From positions 160,471,780 through 160,535,779 of the forward strand of contig OY720633.1 in NCBI GenBank assembly GCA_963169105.1: a stretch of 64,000 bases of DNA. The letters are read 5' to 3'. The DNA comes from Ceriagrion tenellum. Taxonomy: Eukaryota > Arthropoda > Insecta > Odonata > Coenagrionidae. How positions within the stretch are numbered: the stretch's first letter is position 1; the number at the start of each line of letters is the position of its first letter. Shown here one piece after another: positions 37,101 through 50,500 of this stretch. The notes below the pieces were generated by a model. The model did not search any database and was not told where the DNA came from. It worked only from the letters and a program-made list of their open reading frames with translations. Both the position numbers and the translations under genes were made by a program.

Positions 37101-40100
37101 TAATCCTTCTGCCGAAACGCGGAGCCATGAATGCGATTCGAAAGCCCACCCCAAATGCACTTGAACTTAAACTATTCAAGAGTAGGAACGGTTCTGGAAC
37201 GTTACGTTCCGTTTACAAAACTACAGTCTAGCTAGAAATAGCCTCATTACGAACCAAAATTATAGGAAAAAAGAAAGAATTGAGTTTCGTTCTGGAGGGA
37301 AAATATTCTTTGGTTCCGATTGTGTTTAAATTTCTTTACACTAGCATAGCTCCTTCCACTGTTCTAATGACTCTTCGCATTTCTTCAACTCGATCTGTCT
37401 TTTCCCCAAGATGATCTCTGGGGAAGCACATGGAGGACTACCGCAAAGCTCGTTCCATAACTCACGTTAACGCCCGATTCGGTAGGAGAAATACGGCATA
37501 CATAATTCAGAGGTTGCGTTAAATACGACATTATGGAGCCAACTGTTGTATCCGTTGGGAATATCAAGATAACCTTTACGATTTTTAATTTAAGCTTTAA
37601 CCGCAATAATTGAGTCTCCCGAAGAGAGTAAGAAAAGCATGATACGTTTCAGTACTACCTCTAGCGGATCACAAACCACAGTTAATACTGATCAAAACGA
37701 ATAAACTAGACGGACTAAAGCATTAAATACGTAGCAAAATGTCATCAAATGCGGGACAAGTTCATGAAATCTGCCTCACAAAAACATAACTACGATAGGT
37801 ACCAGCAAAAATAATTGAAACTTAATTTTAGACATTCCGTAATAAGCAATACTACCCTGTTCGTGTTTCGAATAGAAAAATGAAAAACAAAATAACATAA
37901 GAAACTCAAAATATGAATGCAAGTAATTAGATAAAAGAGCCTAAAACTATAGAAATCCCGGAAAAATTAAGTCTACGCAAAGGTCAAAGATCGACTCAAG
38001 TGGAAAATATCAATAAAAAATGTGAAGGCGAGGGGACAGGGTATTTTCCCAAACTTTTTTATACCCAGTAAGGCCCATGTTTTTGTTTCTACAACGAGCA
38101 TCTGTAAAAAACAGTAGATTAAGCTTTATCTCCAAATTTTCAAAATCGTAAAGATAAACTAGCAAGAGTATTCCTACATAAATGTGCCAAGAGAGCAATT
38201 TATTGCCAAACTACCATTTGCATGGCATCAAAACGTTTGCCAATCGCCCGTCAAATTGACAGAATAAAAAATAAATTTAATCCTTTAAGATATAAAACCT
38301 GTTATTAGGTTTTAATTCTAAAAGCGTATCATGATTGTTGAAACAAGTGAGAAGCAGCAACAAGAAACGGAAATAATTGTCTAACAGAAAATAAATAATG
38401 GTAGAATAATACAAAGTATTCTTTGCAATGTTGATACTAATGTTAAATTATTCTACGAAGTGACGCCTGATGTCGTCAAGCTTAAGACACAGAAACTGAG
38501 ACAAAGGCCCGGTCTGGTCAACTTTTTGGAAACGTTACGTACTGCATTGCATGAGAAAGCTCACAATCATTATCTAATGCTAAAAACATTATTTTACGAG
38601 AATTTTTAAGATGAATTTTAATGCTAAATTTACTTGACACGCAGGCCCAATGCTTTCCCAGCAATTACAGAGAGACATGAGAAATTATAACACGTGATCC
38701 CGCAGGGAATTTTGCACTCGTTATCTAAATAAATGCCACTTAAGCACTCATAAAAAGATATTGAATCACGCGATGAACTTATTTCTTTCCCTCTTAGACG
38801 AGACTCTTACTCAGACAATGCAACAATCTTCCTCAAAATTCAAACAAGATGGTAACACGTAATCACCATAATTTTCCCCAATCTCTAACATCCACGCCTA
38901 TGTTCACTTTCACTTACCGATAATCAAGGGCAAAAGAACAGACATGCAAACAAATTCAAAATTGAGAAATTATAACTTCTTAGCATTGTCAAAGAGAACG
39001 CTTACGAGTAGGGACCATTGCACAACTCGATTGTCCATCTTAATCAGTTTAAAACCAGCAGCATGTATAGTAACAACAGTAGTTGCAACAATAATACTGC
39101 TTACGTTCATGTGTATAAAATAAGAACTCCCTCACGATTTTGCGTTGACAAATTTTGCAACAGTCAGAGTCATTTTATTTTATTGTGCCAATGTTCCGTC
39201 TGCCAACTTGGACAATTTTCAGCCCTACTTTTCCGATGAAGCAAAATTTTTTGTGACGAAACATTTAAAGCCGCAGAAATGAAAGACGTCTAACGAACTT
39301 CAACGTGTGGCGTCAACTGCTACAATTCTATAATCAATACAAATAAAACATGGGGAAATTAGAGGGCCTTCCATTGAAGGTGCCATTGCACTGCACGGAA
39401 TGCGAAGTCTGCAGGAAGCATAAACGTGAGTTAAACGAAGAACAGTGCAGAGGGTAACCACAAAGCAGGCTGATTTATCAATTTCATTATTCGGAAATAG
39501 CCCGGGCGGATATAGGAAACAATGTCTCTCTTCTTTAGAAAACAAAAGGAGGCGAACGAACAATCGCGCTAAGCAATTGAGATTTTTACGCCCCTCCGAT
39601 CAGAGGCTATTACGAATCGGCGCGGCAACGTGTCCGCGACGGCGATAAATAAACCGTCACTGTTGAGGTGAGCGAAGAAGGGGCGTACTGAAAGGGAAAA
39701 CAAAAGAGGTCGGCGAGTAGATGTGCGTACATTTGCCCTCTCGCATCGGGTAAACAGACTCTGGCACCTTAAAGGCAGCATATATTTCTTTTATTTTCGC
39801 AGTTGTTCATCCCGCGGCTTTTCCTAAGCCTAACATCCTCAGAAATCGTTTCATGGGTAAGCAGAGAGCATGATAGAGCGTAAAAAGGGAAAGGAAAATA
39901 ATCCTTAAAGCAAGGAATGTCGTTAAGCACCTTGGAAGCAATTGATGATACATACAGTTGCCGTGTACTTAAACCGGATCTGACAAATATACAGAAGAGT
40001 AAGAGTTCACGAAAATCATTAAGACAGGTTAAAGATAGTATATAATAATAATGCAACGTTATAGCTTAAATAGCTATAAAAAGATCAAATGAAACCCAGA

Positions 40101-40333
40101 GCTAATTTGATTGAGTATCATCATTAGATCACTTGTAATTAATACGAGATCATGGAAAATATTCATTTTATAATAAAACATACTATATGTAAAACGTAAA
40201 TAGGAAAAGGGACAGTGAAAGGAATCACGTAACACATTAAGATAGATAATAACAGTGATTTTAGAGCATATTAAAATCGCATTTCCCGAATTTCGCAAAT
40301 AAATGTTCATCCTCAGTAATATAATACACAGCT
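34146..40333. other. Long non-coding stretch
   Basis: 34440-34735 is purine-rich on the plus strand, and 36600-36990 is G/A-rich with some CpG. The rest is AT-rich. Open frames (34203-34481 minus, 36645-37013 minus, 39300-39563 minus and others) carry no recognisable domain. No supported gene. Confidence 0.5.
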
Positions 40334-40373
40334 AATTGTGACTTTGGCCATGTGCATGACCAAAGTCACAATT
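40334..40373. repeat. Perfect 14-bp hairpin
   Basis: 40334-40347 and 40360-40373 are exact reverse complements around a 12-base loop that itself contains CATG/CATG pairing. Confidence 0.85.
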
Positions 40374-41584
40374 CTGGTTCATTACAATGTAGCTAACTAT
40401 TTTAAGTGCATAGTTTTATTCCCGATCCGTCCCGATGTATTTCATATAAAATCCATAAATAAATTTTTCAAAAAATCGAAACGCGTAATGACTAAAGCTA
40501 GCAATGTGTATGAAGGCATCTGGGTAATTCAATAAATCTTTTAAAGTGAAAAGATCATACATCTCTAAACTTCTAACACGTATTTCTTTAAACGCAACAA
40601 AAATACATGTTCCCATCATTTTAAATCCCAGGACACGGTCAGAAAAAATCAACTAGAATGACTCAAATAACGCCGTATTCGCGGCCGCCGCGGGGGTGAG
40701 GATGAGTCGGCCGCCGCCGGCAAAAATGTCACTGGCACTCGCCTAAAGTCGAAACTCTATTAAATATGATAGAATAATCATTGGTACTTCGTATAATCTA
40801 AGTGAAGTATAGTTATAAGATGTGATTCTAAGTAAATGAATCATTCATATTTATCTACGTATTTACGTAATCACATCAGTTTACTATTAAACTGACAATT
40901 TCTCAGCTGAACGTGAGAGACTTGCCAAGTATGACTTCGCGTACTTTGCGCAACATACGTAAGATCTTGAGTCATAAAAAACATAGCAAGGAAGCTACAG
41001 CATACCAAGGAGCGGCTGATTTAATGGTAAACAAAATTGAATTTTAACGGCTACACGAAATCCGAAAACAATAGAAAGCAAATTCGCATCTTTTTTGACG
41101 TAAACAGAACGAATATATGAATAAAACATTCATGATAAGAACGGCATGATGTAATATTTTCTCGGTCATAAGGCCAAATCCAAGTTTTAATTATTCTGAC
41201 AGTATTAATGTAGCAGTAAAAAACGTTCTTTCGGGCAGATGTGTGATAAATTTACCCCGGCTAAACGTAACAAGCATATCAAATGGAAATTCCACGGGCT
41301 TTAGGTAAAGGGCCAAGTTTATTATACGCTTGATTTCAAATTAAATGAAGCATTCAACTGTAGCACATCACTCTGAGTCAACGTCACTTGTGATAACCAA
41401 GGAGAAGTAATAGGTTTCAATGATACGCCAAACTAAAATATTTAAAAAAGCAAAATTCTAGTAAATAACAAAATTATCCAGTAATTCTGATTGAACAAAT
41501 TAGGTATTACGGAGTCACGCGCACGGATGCATGAGAATGAGAAACAATTGTTCTTACAACCCCTCGCTGAACTTCGCTTCGAAT
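40374..41584. other. AT-rich stretch with an isolated GC burst
   Basis: Nothing gene-like. At 40679-40721 about 43 bases are almost pure G+C, containing CGGCCGCCG twice and a GCGGCCGC site, in the middle of AT-rich DNA. Confidence 0.5.
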
Positions 41585-41710
41585 TACTATGGCTTAGATG
41601 TGTTTCTAGCTAACACACCTGGCCGGTAATTGGAGAGTCTGGGTTTGAATCCCAGTCCAGGAGATGTTTTTCCATTTCGAATTTGCCCCTATTCTAGGGT
41701 TATTAACAAA
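41585..41710 (+). mobile_element. tRNA-derived SINE, copy 1
   Basis: An A-box-like TGGCTTAGATG (41590-41600) is followed by a B box GGTTTGAATCC (41642-41652) in a T-arm context CTGGGTTTGAATCCCAG. The stretch GCTAACACACCTGGCCGGTAATTGG between them is nearly repeated at 59.41 kb, so the two are copies of one SINE family. The spacing and the lack of a proper acceptor stem rule out a functional tRNA. The tail beyond 41680 is AT-rich. Confidence 0.65.
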
Positions 41711-44700
41711 AACAAATGTTATGAAAAATGTAATGAAAACGAAATATTTTTTCAAGGAAAGCCTTCTCAGGGTATTTTAACAATTGATGCTAGTCTGGAG
41801 AAGAGGGAAAGACTTAAAATGAATTCTTATTACATTGTCCCTCCGTTCAATATTTAAATCTTACCAGAGTTAATCACATGATCAGTAATAGCTGGGGATA
41901 ATTATAAAGGGTAAAACTCATAATTCCCATCGATGCGATCGTATCGAAGATAGAAGTGTTTGCCAACAACAAACAATAAATACTCCGACCGTCTATGATC
42001 ACTATCACTCAACATCAAGCTTCAAGCGTTCTAAGAGATAAATCTTACCAAAATACTGGAGAGCTATATTGCTGTCAGGGAGTAAGCTGTTGATTTTCTG
42101 ATAAGATAGTCGCTAATCCGGTTGGGTTTATGGAAGTTGCGCTTTTTTAACTGCTTTAAAGACCTTTTTTATTGCTGCCTTAACGCTCTCAGAATAATTA
42201 AAGCCTGGATTTGGCGCTATGACCAAGAAAATATTATATCAGGAGAGAGAATAATTACATATCCTGATTTTTCACACTCTTTAACTTATTAGTAATAAAC
42301 AACCACTTATTAATTCGTTTCTGTTGAGCAGTATAATCATTAATAACTGAAAATACGAAGTATAAGTTACGATAAATATTATTAACATCAACAACCGGTA
42401 TGTTACCATAAAGTTTCATTATAATATTACGTTGTAATACCATTAATAGTGGTTCAATAAAGATAAAAACACATAAACATGATATCTTGAAATGCAAGGT
42501 TTATTAATAACTACCATTTAGAGCTCATCCTTCAAGAAATACGGCGGAATAAATTATTATACATTATGATGTTAGGTTTAACCGAAAACTCGTATTCGCT
42601 TGGGATCTTTTAAGGTGGTTGGGATATTATATTACTTTTTAGCACAAATTCAATCACTTGTATTTACCCAATAACATTGCACTAACTTTTGAGTTGGAAA
42701 TATTGCTAGGTACACGGCCAAAATGTATTGGAATCGTCAAAATACGAGTTATGTATGGTCTTGATTAGGCCCGCCATTTTTTTGGACTTGTACCAGTATT
42801 TGGTTTGGTTTATCTGAGTAACCCATCCGCCTTGTGAAAATAGTCACGTGACTTGTAACTTGTAGACTTGTAGCTCTGAGAAAAAGGCTCCAGGTCGTTC
42901 ATCTGACGATTGTTTTATTCATATATTCTTTCTATTTACTTCCCAAAAGCGATAAATTATCTACATTGTTTGATATTTCAAACATTACACAAAATAAAAT
43001 CTAGATACAGAGCAGTATTATTTGCACTGTCCCATTTATATCATACACAATAAGAATTTCCCAAGCAAATGTAATTAAATTTAAACTAAAATGGTATCAA
43101 AGGCAAACTAAATTTATTGAAGTAAGTATTGTTGCAAGTTAGAATAAGATATACTTAGGGTGCAAAATATTGCTTTTACATAAAAGGAATTTTATTCGCA
43201 CTTCATTCTTCCGAAGGTTGTAAAACAGCTTGATGCTTCCATACTTTGTTTGTGGAAACGAACGGTCCTTTTAACTGCCATAAATGAAATACAATGGAAT
43301 AATTATATCTCATAATTTAAGTGTTTATTGAAAACCCTTAGTCATTTCCTACAAGCACCAATTAAATAATATTTCTTCGTTTTTGGAGTAAGGAATTATG
43401 AATTCATGTTCCATTTTCTACGTATACGAAGTGGGACTTGGGGGGAACATTTTATAATTGGGGGTAGCTTTTTCTACTTCGATTGCTCCGACTCACGCCA
43501 GTTAATGTCCAACATCTATCAGAAGAAATCCATGGCCATTCCAGTTTTACGGAAAGAATTTTGAAAATACATGTCTGGAAAATCCCTGGATTTATTTTGA
43601 TAGCACACAAGTAATGAAGGAACGTGTAAGTTAAAATTCTTACGGTCCGACCGTACAATCAAACAATAAAAAAATAGTTTTGAGGGACATGCTGGAGTAC
43701 GGGCTTTTCCATATCCTGCTTGGAATATGAATGCGGTGGCTGTGGATTGCGGCCCCTTGAACGAAGCATTACGCAAACACGTGCGAGTCACGAGTTGCCT
43801 AGGTCGCAGGATACACTCCGCCGAATGACTCCGCGCGCCTTACTCTAATGCGGAATCAATACGAAGAGAAGGGCGCTCGCAGCATGCCGACGTCCAATGT
43901 TGCTCTGGCTTTATGCGTCAGTTCACTGATAAAGACGACGAGGAAGTAAACAAACTCTTTACCAGGGTCGCGTTAGAAAAAAATATAAGGTCAACGTAAT
44001 CGCCAACTCATTTAATACATTTTGAAGCTCGGGTTCCATGTAACTTTTGTCATATAAAAGTTTGTTCCACATTTCTTCCTAATATAGTGCATGAGTGTAC
44101 AATGGATATATAAAATATAGTAAATTTTACAGAGAATAGGCCCAAACTAGGCGGCAGAGAAATCCCAGAGGCAATGATTTCACCCTGCAATGTTGACGAT
44201 GTTGCAATGGATTTTAATAGCTTTTAGCATATTATTTAGAGGGATTTGTCAATAATACATACTAAAGCAGTAGAAATTTGGGCAAGAATTTGATAACGTC
44301 ATCTACTATTAGTAATGAGTGACTTATTCGGCACGTAACGGAACATCAAATTACAAGAAGTTCTTCAAAATTACTTTAAAAAATGAAGAAAAAATAGAAT
44401 CGCAATATATCTTTTTATAAAGAGCATAGGGTATTATGTATAAGGCTGAATCGTACACTCTGAGGTCCAAAAGAAGATGGAATGAGAAAACAATAATCAA
44501 AAACTTCTTTTCCTCAGGTCAGATTATAGCTTCATCCTGATTAAGCCGAAGGTGCGAATTAACTGACATATCACTCAATTTCGAGATTTGGAAAACACAA
44601 TACTGGACGAAGCTACGATCCTCAAAGGATGACATTTATTCGACTCACAACTAAGAAAAAGAATAGATGGAATGTGGTGACGATAGCACATAAAAAAACT

Positions 44701-45489
44701 TAAGTCATTAAAATGTGCGATCGACTATTTTAGTGATACAGTTAAAATATAGATATTAGTAGCATAATTGTCGCGGTACAGTAATTATTCACCTGAAAAA
44801 AGCCAAACGGAAATAACAACCATCAAGGCAAAGCATCATTCATAAAATGAATGCATAAACTTTACTTTATAGCCATATTGAGTGGATCATTTTTCGCAAA
44901 AAAACAGGCTACACATTTTTTCTTCAAGACGCCATCTAATCTCTTCTTTAACGAATGATTCGAACATTATAAATCGCTCCGAGAAGGTTGGTAACTTCAT
45001 GGTTCCATTAAAAGTGCATAATTAATTCTGTGGAAATATTCGCATTTATAAATGGAAGTTTGGACATTTAAAGCGATCGATTTTAACTGCAAACGTAGCT
45101 TTACCTTTTAATTTATTTAAATGATAACAGCCGAAGGATATCAATGATTAGAATACCAAACTTCAACTTTTACGGAGAATAAAAACTGTAAATTCTAAGA
45201 GGAAAAAAAGGTTTGAAGTATCCAAACGTTATAAAAATTCCAAATCCGTGGTGCCATTTCCGGTCCAAGTAAATTTTTTTTCTCGCGGCAATTTCTACGT
45301 ATTTCATAGCCGTATTATCGATATAGATCACAATCTCATTCCATGAAGCTTAGCGCTGCTTCAGGGCTGTTACAAGATTCAACCTCGCCGGTTATGGCTT
45401 CTTTGAAATACTCGTTTCCATAGTGACCTTGATGGACCACGAGGGCATTATATCTAGTTCCCTGGAACCCTCCCAAATTGACACAAGAA
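41711..45489. other. AT-rich non-coding stretch
   Basis: No gene recognised. Open frames (42255-42497 minus, 43519-43791 minus, 45336-45521 minus) have no known motif. The last abuts the SINE at 45.5 kb and may belong to the same insertion. Confidence 0.5.
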
Positions 45490-45600
45490 TTAAGAGGCCT
45501 GGGTAGAGAGGTAATCTGCACATTTGCTTGGCAATCCTAGGGTCCACGGTTCGATTCACGGTCTAGGCGAAACATTTCTCGCGTCGATGCATTTTTAGTT
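45490..45600 (+). mobile_element. tRNA-derived SINE-like element
   Basis: GGCCTGGGTAGAGAGGT (A-box-like, near 45497-45512) and GGTTCGATTCA (B box, 45548-45558) in the context CCACGGTTCGATTCACGG resemble a tRNA promoter pair at the usual spacing. The A-box and intervening sequences differ from the 41.6/59.4 kb family. It is not foldable by eye into a full cloverleaf, so it is called SINE-like. Confidence 0.5.
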
Positions 45601-46409
45601 TGAAAAATTCAAATAAAATTCGGGATACTACCGATTAGTTTTGGACAACGATTTAGTGAATACTGCCAATGCAGGGAAGAGCGTCAGTCTTAGGTCATGT
45701 GACCTCAAGAGCCATAGGAAATAAACGTCAAATATTTCGAAAGCTAAGGAATATACGAAATTGAGCAACGTCATTCAACCTGATATCAAAGCTAGCATAG
45801 AACCTGTATTATTTTTAAACGATTTGTCCTCTGAAGTGTTTTCAATCGCGTTTCTTCCTTTTCATGACTCATTCATTTCTCCATTTGTGCATGGAATTAT
45901 TCCACAAAAAAGAGCCAAATACCAGTGTTTGCCGAATTACGCTTACTCACAAATAAAGATGCTCTGCGAAGAATTGGTTGGAAAATCCGTAAGATGAAAA
46001 AAATAATGGAGAGATTAACTTATTGGATACGTTTTCCAACGTAACAAACTCTTGAAAAATATAATAAGATGAGAATTGAATGGGATGAACAACTAAGATG
46101 ACACAAGGAAAATTTAGAGAGAGAGACCACATCGAAGACCTATGTAAGAATTAAACACTTCGCAGGTAAAAGAGGGGAAAGGAGAGCTGTATCAAATCAG
46201 TTTCCGGATTAATGGCTCCAAATAAAAATATGCTTCGTTATATTTCTCTCCAGCCTATTGCCGAGAAGAAAATATTCATCCCTCCTCTCACAGCCGATAG
46301 AGACCTCACCTGTACAAAGATAGGAAAAATCAGTCATTCATCCTTCCCGCGTGAATTTGAGTGGTGTTCCATCGGCGAAAGAGAATACGAATGCGACAGA
46401 ACGCTTGCT
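45601..46409. other. Non-coding stretch
   Basis: An open frame at 45761-45997 (plus) without recognisable domain; otherwise nothing supportable. Confidence 0.5.
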
Positions 46410-46930
46410 GCATGGGAGATTGACGGGGCGCCAGTCCAACCTCTTCGTTGATATTTCAACGCCTCTTCCGACCGGCTTGCGACGGACCGTCCGCGTTTTA
46501 TGGGACAGGCGGAAACCGTGTCACGAGATTTCTCCGGAGCTGAGGACGCAGTTTTGTTTTGCGTGGATGCGGCGCGACGGCCGTTTGCCGCAGAGCCACC
46601 CTGACGTCAGCGCATCGATCCCCGGGACGGAAACTTTTCCGCGAGGCAAAAACAACTCGGGCGCGACCGGACGATGGAAAGACGATTGAGAGGCCATTGA
46701 CGCGAAGGGGGGAGGGCGGTGATCTCGGGGGAGTTTTGGGCGGAGGGGAGGGGCAAGCATAGGCGGGACAGGGAGATAATGAAAGAAACGGAGGAGACGA
46801 AGATCAGCGCCAGATAAACCAGCAACAGCTCGGCTTGTGTTTATGCATAATCAACACGATACTTCGTGATCCGCTCCGAAGAGTGTGTGTCGGAGATGGG
46901 TTTGCAGAGGGGAGGGAAGGGGAGAATAAA
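46410..46930. other. CpG-rich island with CRE-like site
   Basis: The region is CpG-dense and GC-rich compared with its flanks, with a consensus cAMP-response-type palindrome TGACGTCA at 46602-46609 and purine-rich DNA from 46680. Overlapping open frames on both strands (46351-46689 plus, 46521-46760 minus) are compositional. A promoter island is plausible; no start site or exon can be fixed. Confidence 0.4.
46602..46609. promoter_or_regulatory. CRE-like palindrome
   Basis: TGACGTCA, the palindromic binding site of CREB/ATF-type bZIP factors, lies within a CpG island. An 8-base match could be chance. Confidence 0.3.
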
Positions 46931-47052
46931 ACAGATGCTCGGAGTTTATTTTTCTACATGTATCGTTTTCATTCATCTGCTTACAAGTTTGGAGTTCATA
47001 GTCCTTCCAAACAATGAGCGTTTATTATGGTTTTATGCGTCCTTTTTCCCAT

Positions 47053-47080
47053 CTAGTCCTTCACTCACTAGAAGGACTAG
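47053..47080. repeat. 10-bp hairpin
   Basis: CTAGTCCTTC (47053-47062) and GAAGGACTAG (47071-47080) are exact reverse complements around an 8-base loop. Confidence 0.75.
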
Positions 47081-47324
47081 CTTTTAGACACCCACGAACT
47101 GAACACAATGAAAACTGGAATACAACATTGATCCTCTCAGTTGCTTTGTGTTCGCCGCCGTAAGGGCATGTATTTTTCCATATTTCTGTTGCATTACATT
47201 CTGCATTTGTTGTCGTCGTTCATCCGACGTAAATCACATCACACGTAAATGACCAAAAAAGTAAAAAGAAGAACGCTGTCAAATTTCCTAGCATCCACTT
47301 TTTATTATTTCCGGAATCCATCAC

Positions 47325-47385
47325 TTTTTGAAAGTTTTTCCGCAAACTTTCGCCACTCTTCCTAGAGGCGTCATCAGGTAAAGAA
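47325..47385 (-). ncRNA. Hammerhead ribozyme candidate with intact core
   Basis: On the minus strand CTGATGA (47377-47371) is followed by a stem II made of GCCTCT and AGAGTGGC with one T-T mismatch around a short loop, then GAAA (47351-47348), then AGTT...AACT able to form stem III, and a UH cleavage site. Both invariant core blocks are exact, unlike the other candidates in the window. The stem I pairing is weak by eye. No Penelope reading frame is recognisable nearby, so this could be a solo terminal repeat or a small non-autonomous element. Confidence 0.5.
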
Positions 47386-47533
47386 TTTTAATCAAAATAT
47401 CTGCAGCTAAAAATATGTAGAGTCTGGTTGCTGAGGCGCATTGTCAATGGCTGCCGCATTGTGACTCAAACCTGTAAAACTTCAACCGGGTGTACGTTTA
47501 ACCCCTCACGAGAACGTGGAGGAGTTTAATCCA

Positions 47534-47555
47534 CGGAGTAGGAAATCCTACTCCG
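47534..47555. repeat. 10-bp hairpin with 2-base loop
   Basis: CGGAGTAGGA (47534-47543) and TCCTACTCCG (47546-47555) are exact reverse complements. Flanking GAGTTTAATCC and AGGTTTAATCAC are similar in direct orientation. Confidence 0.8.
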
Positions 47556-50500
47556 AGGTTTAATCACTCCAACCAATCAGGGCGCTCATTTAAAAATTCA
47601 AAATGCAGCAGCCGTTGACTATACGCCTTGGGAGCAAACTAAGATATGTTGCAGCGGACATTTCAACGAAAACTCATTACCTGACGACTTCTCCCGAAGA
47701 GAGGCAAAACGTAGTGAAAAATACAGCCAAACGCGATAAATCCTGGAAACAATAACAAGCCGATGCTACGACAATTAACAACGTCCCTCGATTTACTTTT
47801 GCAGACCGTCACATGTCGCGTGGTGCAAGACGGACGAACGGCTTTAAAGAAAGGGCGGATTGCGATCAACGTATCCTGACGTCACAGAAGCGGGCGGCGG
47901 CGTTCACGAAGTTAGATTATTGATATTTAGTGCAGTAAATAACGATAGTTGGACAGTTACGTCGCCGTCGATGAACAATAAGGGAAGCTTGTTCAAGTCC
48001 AACCTTTACGGCAAGCCACATTAACGTCAGAAAATCACAGGAGAACTCATGTTCAATTTTCATTATCAGATGGTCCATGTGGTTTCTTAACTTTACCATG
48101 AAACAATAATTAATCCCTTAGGAAGCAATGTTAATCGGTATTAACTCGGATTAAGTTGGCAAAAACAATAATCAGGTACCTTGCAACCGTTGAGAGATCT
48201 GTACACAGGGAGGGTCAGGTTAATTGGGAAGAGAGAGACTCCCATCAATCGTAATATATTTCTCCTCGAAGGAAAGACGCCGGAAAGCTGAAAACCGTCC
48301 GTTTCCGTCACGTTACGCAATTTTAATTGTAATTCCGTTCAGATACAGAATAAAATTCAATGCTACTGAGAAAGACTGGAAAATACGAGCCCTAGCGGAG
48401 GTGAACAAAAAGAAACTCGGAGGCTAAATGTATTATCTAGTTTCTACATTTCGGAGCGGTCTAAAGCTAGGCGCTCGAGTGAGTGAAGGACTAGAGATGA
48501 AAAAGGGCGAATTAAACCATAATCAATGCAGATTGTCTGGTAGAACTTCGAACTCAAACTTTCAAGCACTTGAATGAGAACAATGTGAAAAATATCAATT
48601 GGGTTCAGTGCATTTTGCTAAATGTCGATGGCATTAATTGGTAAAAAAAATTACCAGGAATTATTACGGCACTCTCGTTTATTGGACGGAGAAACAGATA
48701 CCACCCACTTAACTGGTTTTTTGTCTCTACCAAACGAAATATTTGAGGCTATATTTAGAATAAATCTGATAATAAAAAGCTTTAATAAAAACAAAAATGG
48801 AAGTAGAGTGCGCAGCTATGAACATTTTTTCGATACTCTGAATTTATCCTAAACGAGCGCAAAAGATTAATCTTACTTTTAAAGACAATTAACAAATCGA
48901 ATAAATCCAATATGAAGAATTATTCATTTTAGGAAGATTGAAAAAAATGGCCTTTTTCATAAACTTGGGCAAAATAAAATAACTATGACCAAGCCGTTGA
49001 AGTTAGAAGCTTTTCCCTACTTCCACGTACACCTTGTCTCAAAGAAGCAAGCCCAAAGTAATTCAATGCGTGGCTCATTTAGAACGCCGCACGTGGAAGA
49101 CGGGAGAGGGAGGGTGAGGAGTAAGCAAGTGATGAGAGGGAAATGGGAAGGAAGATTCTGACGAGGAAGGGGTGGAGTGAGTGTGGGAGGGCGCATGGGA
49201 ATGGGTGGGCGAAGGACATTGAGAAGGCGAAAGGCGAAGGCGGGGTGGGAGAGAGGGAGAGAAAGAGGAGGGGGGTGGGAGGAGACAATTCTGGAAAGAG
49301 GAAGGAAAAGAGAGAGGGAAAACCGATGTTTCGCTCGCTCTCTCCGTAAAGAACGTGACTCAACGGCAGTGCTCTTAGGGAAACTCAATTAATGTAGAGA
49401 AAGGCGACACTCCCAGGGATAAAAATATGTACCCTGACGTATTATATAAATATTAAGACGAGAGGAATCAGAACGCTTTGATCCAAGAATCGGAAGCGGG
49501 AAAAAAGCACTTCGTAAAAGTTTCAGGGGCTAAAAGTGGTTCTTCTCTTCGGAAGATATCAAATTTATTCGAATCACTTCAAATAAAGAAACGGAGAAAA
49601 TATAATCCCGAAAAACACACCGAGAAAAATTTTTGCTAGCAAAAACCTAGTAGTAACTGATAAGAAGAAACTGCTCGCTAGGTCACCAACTCCGCATAAA
49701 CGACTGGCATGAGCAGACAAAATAATCTTCGGACCAATCTTATCACCGCGAAAGCTTACCGCTCAGACATATGCAGGCCCAGTTTCGGTATCCTAAGCGA
49801 TATAATGGCGAAGCTGACTGCAAGGTCAAAAACACTGGGCGTCGCCCTGAGCAACCCGAGACTGAACTACAACGTGATTACGTTACAAAATTTACTTTTT
49901 AAGGATTTGACATGCCGTAAAAGTAAGCAGCTTTGGAAAGAAGGAGAAGATAAAAGAGACGAATGACAGATGAAGGAGTACAAGGTGGAGTATTTTACAT
50001 ACTACTCTGAAAACCACCAATATAAAGAGAGTACGCTAATGGAGGAAATAAGGAGGCAGAAGAGTTGGAAGGAGATAATTAAAAGTGATAGGTGTAGCCG
50101 AGATATAGCCGGAAAGCCGACACAGAAGGAAGAATGTTGGGAAGGTATGTGAAGTAGAGTCATTTTAGACGGAATGAAGGGAGATGGTCAGCACTGGAGA
50201 ATGTAATGATACGAGGGAATGGATATTTACAGGTAACATGGACTCCTTGGAATTTTGCAGAAAAAGCAGAATGCTCAGGGAAAGGAAATGGCAGCCCTAT
50301 ACAAAATGTGCGGATTTTTTTAGCTTAGTAAATAGTGAGCTGGACTCTCACCTATAAAGCCTACATATTTTACTTTTAAAAATATATTCGGGTTGATTTC
50401 GCGTCATGCTGTTACCCAGGGATGAAATTGAAATGGGTATATTAGAAAAATATATTAAGACCATCTAAATATGATTTCAAACCTAACATTGTGTATAATA

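Noticed and set aside
41590..41665. Functional tRNA gene
   Set aside because: Promoter boxes are present, but acceptor and anticodon stems cannot be paired and a near copy exists at 59.4 kb; SINE is the better reading.
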